A DNA stretch of 25,501 bases from a virus: positions 1-25,501 of the IMG/VR virus record IMGVR_UViG_3300042294_004471. One strand, written 5' to 3'. Shown piece by piece: positions 1 to 9,000 of this stretch; the stretch's first letter is position 1; each line of letters begins with the position of its first letter. Below the pieces are notes generated by a model. The model was given only the letters and a program-made list of their open reading frames with translations, searched no databases and was not told the DNA's origin. The position numbers were made by a program, and so were the translations under genes.

Positions 1-1232
1 AATCTAATATCACTTGTATTCAATAACTTAGCAATATCAGATAGAGTAGCTGTAGGTTTAATATCTTGAAGATTAATTCTCACAACTTCAGAAGGTGTTT
101 GTGCAGCTCCAGAAACAAACTTTTTAAATCCTTCTATATCTTGTTTATTTCCTAATATATGGATTTGTTCTGGATTTTTAATTCCAATATTTGTACTTGG
201 TAATTTACCAACATCTCCTTCTAAAACATTTTCTATTATTAAAGCATCTACTTCTTTATTTTTTATTTTTTCTTTAGCTTGTTTAATAGTTTCATATTCA
301 TTTTTACCATCTATTTTATAATCTCTATAAGATTGGTTATTGGCATTTTTTATTAAAGGGGTTTTTACATTTACAACAGCAGCTATAAAATTTTTAGGTC
401 CTCTAACTAATCCTTTTGATTCATCAGGTTCATATTCTGAAGTTAAGGTTAAATTTCCAAATTCGTCTTTTTTATAAATAAACTCTGAAAAATCACTATA
501 ATACAATGTGTTTTTAGCTACTTCTTTATTAGTAGATAAAAACAATAAATCTTTTCTTTCACCTTTTAAAAATTGAGTTACACCATTTATAGTTTTGGAT
601 TTATCTCCTCTATAAACAATATCTTTTACTTTACTATCAGGAAATATAGTATCTAAGTATTGAGAATAAGCTTGTAACGCTTGTTGTTTTTGCTTAGGGA
701 TTATTTGGTTATTATAATTTAAAACTCTAAAGTTATCGCCTTGTTCTATATCAACTATTCTTTTAGCACTTCCCTCTTTTTCTAAAGAGTCCCACATTTT
801 TTTTGCAGAGTTTGAATTATCAATAGTTCCCTCACTCCACTCTTGGATCTCTACATTAAATTTACTTGAAATTAATTTATATAAATCTTTACCGTATCCT
901 TTACTAGTAATACTTAATTTAGGGTGTAGTATAACAGATTTATCTCCCCTATATTCAATAACAACATTTCCTATAGGATTGTTATTTTCATCCAATACTT
1001 CATATTGTTTAAAATCTTTTAATCTACTTTCTGATACATACGCATCTTTGTACTGAAGCTCTTTTCCTAAAGAAACCTTTAATCTAGTATCAAACCCTAA
1101 AGCTTCATATACTTGATTAGCAAGATTACTATTACTTTCAAAAAGCTGATTAATAGCAATGTACCTTTCTATCTGATTTTTAAAATCAGATTCATCATAA
1201 CTTATTCCTTTATATATTATTTTACAACTCAT
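1..1232 (-). CDS. Polyvalent-type protein with GNAT-like and ADP-ribosyltransferase-like domains, C-terminus cut off by window edge
   Basis: The frame opens at an ATG (1232-1230) and stays open to base 1, giving about 410 residues without a stop. Residues 28-47 hold QLFESNSNLANQVYEALGF, a stretch I know as a recurring linker of phage polyvalent proteins. Residues 88-160 look like a GNAT acetyltransferase fold: a possible acetyl-CoA loop SKGYGKDLY (110-118) and NSNSAKKMWDSL (139-150), like the usual N..A..LY segment. Residues 189-198 (YSQYLDTIFP) lead into an ADP-ribosyltransferase-like domain with VYRGD (206-210), FLSTN (231-235), VKTPLI (289-294) and VDALIIEN (328-335), then PEQIHILGNKQDI, the usual end of such domains. 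R208, S233 and perhaps E334 would be the catalytic triad, by inference. It overlaps the upstream endonuclease gene by 11 nt, implying translational coupling. Targets are unknown; delivery into the host with the DNA is inferred. The open frame and length are certain, the ART assignment good, the GNAT assignment weaker. Confidence 0.8.
   Translation of the reverse strand, partial: MSCKIIYKGISYDESDFKNQIERYIAINQLFESNSNLANQVYEALGFDTRLKVSLGKELQYKDAYVSESRLKDFKQYEVLDENNNPIGNVVIEYRGDKSVILHPKLSITSKGYGKDLYKLISSKFNVEIQEWSEGTIDNSNSAKKMWDSLEKEGSAKRIVDIEQGDNFRVLNYNNQIIPKQKQQALQAYSQYLDTIFPDSKVKDIVYRGDKSKTINGVTQFLKGERKDLLFLSTNKEVAKNTLYYSDFSEFIYKKDEFGNLTLTSEYEPDESKGLVRGPKNFIAAVVNVKTPLIKNANNQSYRDYKIDGKNEYETIKQAKEKIKNKEVDALIIENVLEGDVGKLPSTNIGIKNPEQIHILGNKQDIEGFKKFVSGAAQTPSEVVRINLQDIKPTATLSDIAKLLNTSDIR
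1171..1191. repeat. Perfect 10-bp inverted repeat with 1-nt centre
   Basis: ATCTGATTTT and AAAATCAGAT face each other around a single T. The repeat lies inside the start of the ART-like gene (codons 14-21), about 30 nt downstream of the endonuclease stop. No T-run follows on either strand, so it is not an intrinsic terminator. It could be an operator, an RNA hairpin near the translation start, or chance: at this AT content I estimate about 0.15 perfect repeats of this exact geometry per 25 kb. Confidence 0.5.
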
Positions 1233-1890
1233 TTGTTAAATATTTATGTTTATAATTTCTATAACCTGCTGATGTTAGGTTTAATTCATTCATAATTTCT
1301 ATTCTTGATTTATTTTCTTTGTACATAAGTAAAAATGAATCTTTTTTAGAAAGTTGTTTTTCTAATACTCCCTTTGTAATAGCTTGACTTTTTAATAACC
1401 AAAATTCTTGTCTTGTTTTATTTAAAATAGCACATATTTCTTTTTGAGATTTACCTTCATTTATTAAATCAGCAACTTTTTTATAGTCTGAGTATCTATT
1501 TTCAAAATATTGTTTCTTACCTTGTTCTAATGTAATAAGTACATCTCTGTTATAATTATTTCTCATTTTAATTAAAGACTCTTCTTTGTGTTTATAACCT
1601 AATGTATTACCTGCTATTTTTAAAATATTGTATTTAGGTTTTAAGTTGTTTAAAAACCATTGTTCTAACTTAATGCAATATTCAGAAGGACAAGTCGCTA
1701 TTATTTGAAATTCTAATGATTCTTCTCCGTATTTTAAATAAACATTTTGTAAATAGGTATTTACATGTTTATTATGCTTTAATTTATTAAAATGATTCTT
1801 TTTTCTTAATGGCAAATTTGTAGAGCTTCCTATATAAAAATCTCCATTTTGAATATTAATGATTTTATATATACCTGAATTTAACTGCAT
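1222..1890 (-). CDS. Free-standing GIY-YIG homing endonuclease
   Basis: A 222-aa protein. The N-terminal nuclease domain (about 1-92) has the family hallmarks: GIY at 6-8, YIGSS at 19-23, catalytic R29 with H33 four residues on, the HxNxxLQ-type segment HVNTYLQ (42-48), KYG (53-55), and the metal-binding glutamate E76 in KLEQWFLNNLKPKYNI. A NUMOD3-like piece follows (GYKHKEESLIKM, 98-109). Two helix-turn-helix-like segments come next, at about 138-168 (VADLINEGKSQKEICAILN) and 185-218 (MNELNLTSAGYRNYKHKYL); they probably bind the target DNA. All expected active-site residues are present, so it should be active. It starts inside the end of the 400-aa gene (10-nt overlap) and ends inside the start of the ART-like gene (11-nt overlap). 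It is a selfish mobile gene that has settled between two effector genes. Role in phage biology beyond self-spread: none evident. Confidence 0.93.
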   Translation of the reverse strand: MQLNSGIYKIINIQNGDFYIGSSTNLPLRKKNHFNKLKHNKHVNTYLQNVYLKYGEESLEFQIIATCPSEYCIKLEQWFLNNLKPKYNILKIAGNTLGYKHKEESLIKMRNNYNRDVLITLEQGKKQYFENRYSDYKKVADLINEGKSQKEICAILNKTRQEFWLLKSQAITKGVLEKQLSKKDSFLLMYKENKSRIEIMNELNLTSAGYRNYKHKYLTNEL

Positions 1891-3083
1891 TTTTTTTCTA
1901 TTATGTTGTTAGCTAAAAGCTTAGTGATAACTTCTTCAGCATTTTTCGCTTCTGTAAATATAAGAAAATTAGATTCAAATAGTTCTGCTACTCCTGGTTT
2001 AACTTCTGTAGATTTAACTTGTTCAAAACCTTCTTCTTGTTCCATCAAAGCCTGATCACCTTGATAATAAGAAATATCTCTTTTAAAAAAAGGTATGTCA
2101 TTACCTGTAATATATTTATGAAGATTGTTTATAATACCAGCAAACCACTCTAAAAACTCTTTTACTCTTTCTTTAAAAGTTTTAGTTGGATTTTTCTCAT
2201 ATTCTTTTTTGAAGTGTCTTGTTAATGCTTGTGTAACAAGTTCAAGATCTCTATATGTTTGATTAAATCCAAATTTATTACTATATGAATCTTTAATTTG
2301 TTGATTTAATACAGGAAACATGATCTTAGCTTCTGTCAATAAAGAATCAAACAAAGCTTTATTATCTACAAATAAAGCATCTGTAAATGGATGAAGCATT
2401 TCTTCAATAGCTGTTTCATCTGTAACTCTACCTTTGATAAGTTTAACTGTATTATTAACCGGATCAAAATAAGATTTTACTTTGTTAAATGAAACATTTG
2501 ATTTTTGCCATTCGGGTAAATTATCATAATATTTTTTAGCTTCAAATACAGATACTAAATCAACTTGAATAGTTGGAAATAATTTCATTAAATGAGCAAT
2601 AACATGTCTGCTTTTTTCTTTATTCCAAGATCTAGAAGATTCTAATAAATCTTTTGGTGTAAATAAAGATTCATTAACTGTAATTTTAATAGATTTTCTT
2701 GTTGGCGTAAATTGAACTGCATCTATTGGAATATTATTAATAGCAAGATATCTTTTAATTTTATTTACATTACTTTGCAAAACAGTTGCATCATAAACTT
2801 TATTAAGTTTATCTGAATTATTTACATAATAAACATCTTTATATTTACTTATAAGATTTTTATTAGATAAATTTGATAATAAAGTTTCTGAAAAATCTTT
2901 TGTTTTAAGATTAAAAAGCGTTTTTTTATTTTTTAATAATTGCTTTGCTTCATTAACTGATGGTAATTTATCACTTTTATTAATTTTTTGCCAAGATACA
3001 ATTATACTATCAACTTGCATGTTGTTAGCAAAAGTATTTAATAAATTTTTATATTCTTGAGTATTTCTATTATAACAGGCCAT
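1881..3083 (-). CDS. Polyvalent-type protein with variant zincin-like domain (EEMLH)
   Basis: A 400-aa protein of no named function. Residues 1-150 are Asn/Lys-rich and unassigned. A region at about 155-330 resembles the metallopeptidase segment of the giant protein encoded just upstream: IEEMLHPFTDAL (226-237) lines up with HEAFHGVF there, YRDLELVTQAL (277-287) with the third-ligand helix, and EFLEWFAGIINNLHKYI (309-325) with its FFNRIIEWIKSLFNRY. The first histidine of HExxH is a glutamate (E227), so zinc binding may be lost or changed; H231 and a candidate third ligand E281 remain. The protein ends with PGVAELFESN (363-372) and a short tail. LFESN recurs at 30-34 of the ART-like protein across the endonuclease gene, which suggests the two were once closer or joined. 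The gene begins 3 nt after the giant gene's TGA. It may be packaged and injected, but that is inference. Confidence 0.8.
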   Translation of the reverse strand: MACYNRNTQEYKNLLNTFANNMQVDSIIVSWQKINKSDKLPSVNEAKQLLKNKKTLFNLKTKDFSETLLSNLSNKNLISKYKDVYYVNNSDKLNKVYDATVLQSNVNKIKRYLAINNIPIDAVQFTPTRKSIKITVNESLFTPKDLLESSRSWNKEKSRHVIAHLMKLFPTIQVDLVSVFEAKKYYDNLPEWQKSNVSFNKVKSYFDPVNNTVKLIKGRVTDETAIEEMLHPFTDALFVDNKALFDSLLTEAKIMFPVLNQQIKDSYSNKFGFNQTYRDLELVTQALTRHFKKEYEKNPTKTFKERVKEFLEWFAGIINNLHKYITGNDIPFFKRDISYYQGDQALMEQEEGFEQVKSTEVKPGVAELFESNFLIFTEAKNAEEVITKLLANNIIEKKCS

Positions 3084-3086
3084 ATA

Positions 3087-6000
3087 TCAAAGATAACAAT
3101 TATTAAAATGATCTAAAAATTCTTGTTCATTTGTGAACTGACTATTTTCAAACAACTCAATAAAATCTTTAAGATTTTCCACTTTAAGTTTTATATTTGG
3201 ATTGTTTCTGTAAGCTTTAAGTTTGTTTCTATTATCTAATGCCGTTTGACTAAACGGATCATCAATATTAATTTCCCACCATTCTGTTAATTCAGAATAT
3301 GTATTTTCTAAAGTATCAGCAAGCAAATCGTTAAAAAATGAATTAGCAGAAATATCAATTGCTCCACTAAGATCAATTAAATCTTCACTGCTAGTCTCAT
3401 CAACTTCAGGTTCTACAAAATTTTGATTATTGAATTCAGCAGATTCACTTACTTTACTAATATTTTCGCCATTAACTTGAATACCTTTTTCAGTAGCTAC
3501 TACACTAGAACCTGCTGAAATTTTTATACCTTTCTCCAAATTAATATTATCTAATGCTAAGTCAATATCAATTGAATCAAACGCTACATCAAAAGGATCT
3601 GAAGAGTTTATACTATTTATAAAGTTTTTTAATTCTTTTGTAGTAGGTCTTTCTCCAAACATAAAACCAATTGGATTTTGTGCGTTTGAACCTTTAATAT
3701 CTACTTGAATGTACTCAGCATAACTACCAATAGCTTTATTGTTAAAGTTGATTAGATTTTCAGCCGGGAATAAGCTTTGTGTTTTTGCAAGAACATAGTA
3801 TCTATACTCAGCTTTGTATTCTGATCCAACATTCTGTCTAACAACCATTGGAAACTCTACCTCAGTATGATAGTCAGAACCTTTTTTAAGATTAATTATA
3901 TTCTTAAAACCTGCTCTGCTTAATGCTTTTTTATTTTTAGCAAAAGTATCTGCCAATTGCTTGGTTAATTTAGAAGCTGCTGGAGTGTTTCTTATTGAAG
4001 AAACAGCATTTGTTTTATCAAGTCTTGAAATACCTGCATATAAATCTACAACTAATCTTGGTACTAAGCTTGACGCATTTACATGAACAGGAGCTCTTAA
4101 GATAGCAGGATCTGCAATTCTTGCAGCTTTCTTTTCTTCTGCAGACTTCTTAGCTTTAGGATCAATGTTATATTGAAGATCTTGTAAAAGTTTTGCTTTC
4201 ACATATTCAAATACAACTGGGCTGTTCTTTTTAAAGTCAGCTAGTTCCGAAGTTGAAATTAAATCTTTTGCAAAGATAACTTGCTTTCCTTCAGCAATCA
4301 TATTTGTTAATTGCTCTACTTGCTCATCAAAGATTGTAATAAAATCTCCTGCTTCAGCATTTGTATAGTAAGAAGACTCTGTTCTATTCATATCCTTTTT
4401 AAAGAACAAGCCAAATGCATTATCCAAACCTCTTACTGAGCTATTACCAACTGTACCTTGTTTTGCAACGTTATCTCCAAATACATAAATGGCTTCAGGA
4501 TTAGATGTTGCAAGTGCTTTGGTAAATACCTTAGGTTCAATAGTAATACCTTTTGTTTCTGGAGCATAGATTGCAGCTCTTACTTTTTTAATTACATAAG
4601 CATTAGGAGCTGAGGTCAAATAACCTTGCATGAAATCAATAACCAAGTCATCCAGCTTCATGCCAAATGTTGACTGGAATACAGTATCATTAGGTCTTTC
4701 CATTGCTGCTTGTACTGTATCAATATGAGATAGATAACTATCAAGAGCAATTGGAGCTACAGATTCAACAATAGATTTGTAACCATACTGCAAACCATCT
4801 TTAACCATCATGTAATGAACAAGAGTCTTTGCATCAGATCTTGTTAAAGGATTTGCGTACAAAGTCATAAAGCCATTTTGGATATCCAGCTTTTGTGAAT
4901 CATTATATCTTAAGAATGTATTTGCTCCCGCTAAATTTAAACCAGTCTTATTACCTTTCAAACTTGCTTTCTCTGTGATGATGAAAGAGTTTAAGAAATA
5001 ATTGTTAGCACCTTCTTCAGTTGCTCTAAGTCTATCTACTACCGCTGTTATATTCTCAACACCCTCTTGATTATAAATTAATCCATTGGTAAGAGTAGCT
5101 ACAGACTGTGAGTTATTAACCAAACCATTTTGCATGTAAGCTTTAATTGTCAAGTAAGACAAGAAGTCTCTAGCAATTTTTGTTTTAGTTTTGTCTCTTA
5201 ACTCATAAGGCAAACTATTTACAGTACTTTGATATACTACTTCATCAGTTACTCTTCTAAATAGGGGACTTGCTGAAAGAACTACTTTAGGTAATAGGAA
5301 ATTAGTAAACTCTTGGAATCTTTCAAGATAACCAGCTTGCCATGTATCACCTTTAAATATAGGTCTAGCATCAATCATAGGTTTATTATTACCTAATGCT
5401 ATAAATTCTTTGTCAGATAGGTTAAGACCTAGGTTTTCTATTGCTTCATTTCTTTTATCAATTGCTTCAAGACCTTGACCTAAACCATTAGTAAGATTTA
5501 TGATATCTCCCATGTATCTTGTAGTATTAGATAACATAGCAGCATTCAAGAACTGTTCTAGAATTGAAATTTCTTCAATGACTTGCATTTTTGTAATCTC
5601 ACCATTTTCTCTAAGCTCAGCCATATCACCTTCAGTAGCAGTTGCTTTAATTAGAGGAGTTTCAATTGCTTCCATCAAAGAGTTTTGAGTAACAGAAGTT
5701 CTCATTTTTCTTTCTTCATTCTCAAGGAATGTTCTTTGTAGTGCACTAATTCTTTCTTGTACAACGGTTTTTACAGATACTTTTTTATCCGCTGAAGCAT
5801 TAGCTTCCATAAAGTAAGCTTGTCTAATAACAGGGTGATTAACCAAAAGAACTGAAGTCTTTACAGGAACACCTAAAGCTGTTAGATTAGCTACAACAGA
5901 AAGAGCATTAATATTAAGACCAAGCTTAGCTAAAAGTCTTTCTTTAGCATTATCCGTTGCTGCAGTAATTAAAGCAGATAAGATATACTGAGTTCTTTGA

Positions 6001-9000
6001 CCTTGACTACCATCTTCATTTAACTCAAATGTATTTCTAAAGTTGCTAAATGTAACTCCTCCAAATTCAATTTGAGGTAATACTTCTTCACCGTTAATTT
6101 TAGTGCTGGCAATTTTTACATCATACTCTTGAAGAAGATTTAAGTAAAGGTTAGGTAATACAACCGCACCAATTGATCTAGAACCTTCTTTGTTGTTAGC
6201 AAACATTCTGAGCTTGCCGTATAAGTTGTCTACATCAATACCTTCTTCTTCAGACAAGGCAGCCCATTCAGGAAGTTCTGTTTTAAGTTCATCCCAAAGA
6301 TCCTTTAAGACTTCCATGTCAGCAGCCTCATATGAAATTGCTACAGAAGTTTTTTGCTTGCCATTTTCATCTAATGCAGGTTTACCTGTATTGACAGTAG
6401 TGATTCTACCGTTCTTATCCAAGAACAAAGGTTTTCTTTCAGTAACATGATCATTACCCATAAGAGCAACTTTGTAATCAAGAATATCATTGTTGATTGC
6501 TGCAGCATATGGCTCATGTCCAAACTTCTTTCTATAGGTAGAGTACTCAGCATAGAAGCGTGGCATACCTAAAACAGATAATGCATTGATAGCTTCTTCA
6601 CTAAATCCTTGAGCTCTTGCACCAACAGGTTGTTCTGGAGTTAATGCATTTGTTGTACCTCTACCATTGTACTTGTATAAAGCTTCACCGTATACTGAAT
6701 CAGTATCTTGTACCTTTTTGTTTACATACTGTACGTAATCTTCAAACTGTTCTTTCTCAGTTTTCTTTTTACCATATTCAAAGAACTCTCCATTCTTTTC
6801 ATAAAACTCTTTGAACTGCATGTAAACCTTGTCAATATCAAAGTCAGCTCCTGATATCTCAATAAGTTCTCTTGCAAACACACCAGAAGAACCATAAGCG
6901 GCAGGCATAAAGTCTACCCACTTAACATTGTAAGTTGAATGGTTATCTTGTGAAGGAATACGTACAGCAAACATTTTACCTACAACATCAGGAATAGATT
7001 TTCCTTTGAGTTGTAACTCTTCCATTACTTCTTTATGATGAGGTGGTAATAACATCTCACCATACTTTTGTCCAGTTGCTTTTCCTTTTGAGTCATACTC
7101 TTTCATGTTATGTCTCAAGCGGTCAATAATAACAACACCGGCACCTTTAGATTTTTTTACTGCATCTTTAAGACCGGCAATGTTTTCATCATTACCAGGA
7201 TAAGAACCTTCATCAATATTAAATGCAATATCAGGCTTATTAGCCATAGCCTCATATTGAGCTTCAGTAATAATTTCATGCTTATCAGGCATTCCATTTT
7301 CATCTACAGAAAGAACTCTTCTGTAAACTCTTACACCATAATCAGATACTAATGATACTGTTGCACCAGGTACCTTTTCATTAAATACACTCTTACTGAA
7401 ATAGCTCATGAATAAGTTCAAGAACTTATCATAGGTAAGAGGATTATTAAGATTGTACTTTTGATTTCCTGATTCATCTAAAGAGAACAGTTCCATTAAG
7501 TGACTAGATGAACCTGTAGACGCAAGACTGGCTTCGGCATACCTCAAGTATGTATAAAGATCTGCAGTAATAGCATTTTCTTTAATACTCTTCTGAAGTT
7601 CATCCATAGCATAGTCTACATCAAAAGAGAATACTAAATTTCTCTTATTGATATAGTTTAAGTTACCTCTATCTCTAGTTGCCTTGTGATAAGCAGCTCT
7701 TACCTCACCTAATGTTAATTTCTCACCATTGATGATTACTTCTGTTGAATCATTTTGTTCTGAAGTAACCAAGGTCTTAACCTGAGTAGGATCTGTTATA
7801 ACAATTTTGTTAGATGGGTTTATTACTTGCAATCCTAAGTAGTTAGCATTAAGAGTAACAGACTGATTTTTTCCTAAAGGAGTTGTTGTTCCAGTAACAC
7901 CATGAATATTAGATACATTCTTTTGCATCATCTTCAAGGCTGATCTTGGAGCAGCTACCGATACAGTATTATTCTCTTGTTCAAATGCTTCAAGCTTAAC
8001 TCTTAAATTATGTAGAGCTACTTTGTTAGGTTTAGGAATAGTATAGTTACCTTCAGAATCTTTCAATGAAGTAAACTGTGGCAATAATGGGAAGGCAGAC
8101 ATCTTAACAAATGTTTTACCATCTGCATAGACAAGCTTTTGAGAGTTGAGCATTTCTTGCCTCTTAGCGTATCCTGTAGATTCTTCTGTCCCAAAAATAT
8201 CCTCAGCACTAATATCCTCACCTCTTTCAATTCTATCAAACAATTCTGCTTGAGCTGGAGTAAGTTTACCAAATCCATATTGGAAATGACGGAATGCTTT
8301 GGTAGTCATCCACAACTGAGCATCCGCATTCTTAACTTCACCAGCATTGTATGTTGCATTAACAATGGGTTCTGTCAATTCAAACAAAGAAATTTCTTGC
8401 AATGGTTTGAAAATACCATACTCTGGTGCAGCTACTGTACTTGCAGCACTGTAGTAAGATGCAGATTGTGCTTTTGCTCTTTTAATTTCATCAACAGCAT
8501 CCTTCAAACTATAAGCACTATCACCTAATAAAATCTGATTGATAGCTGTGGTATTAATATAATCATTAAAGAAGATCTGCTTTAAGTTGTATGCACTATC
8601 TTCAGGAATAATGTTTAGTAATCTACCAGATCTTTGTGCATCTCCAGTTACTGCACCACCTGCTGTCTGAATACCATTTGTTAGGAAGTTTGCTAATCCA
8701 CCTTGTGAACCAACAAGTTCATCTAGTGTAATGTTAAACTCTGCAAATTCTTGGTCCATTCTATTTTGCAAGAATGCTTTCAACTCTGATTCCTTTATAC
8801 CAAGTTTTTGGATAGCTTCAGCAAATGTCAATCCTGCAAACTCTGGAGAACGTGCAGCTTCAGTTAGTTTATTTAAATAACCTTCTACTTCAAACCCACC
8901 AACAAGGCCTGCAATTTGTTCCATTACATCTGCCTCTCCAGCTTCCATCAAATCATACATGTACATAGGTTTCTTACCTTGTAAGAACTTCTGCTCATTG

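Noticed and set aside
1171-1191. Intrinsic terminator after the endonuclease gene
   Set aside because: The inverted repeat is AT-rich, has almost no loop, lacks a T-run and lies within the next coding region.
1113-1295. Small plus-strand frame across the endonuclease/ART-gene border
   Set aside because: It overlaps two supported minus-strand genes and has a composition typical of AT-rich antisense (Ile/Phe/Tyr-rich); no other support.
3087-3089. Reading through the TGA at the end of the giant gene into the 400-aa gene
   Set aside because: The next ATG lies 3 nt after the stop and opens a well-formed gene. The 388-aa gene also ends in TGA, so normal termination is the simplest reading.
6371-6553. 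Minus-strand frame nested in the giant gene in another phase
   Set aside because: It is in a different frame inside a clearly coding region with conserved polymerase sequence; no ribosome site or domain. The frames at 8063-8278 and 11558-11833 were rejected for the same reason.
8139-8528. Plus-strand open frame of 129 codons opposite the giant gene
   Set aside because: It lies wholly within the giant protein gene on the other strand and is Cys/Ser/Phe-rich as expected of an antisense frame, with no recognisable domain. The other plus-strand frames in the window are similar shadows.
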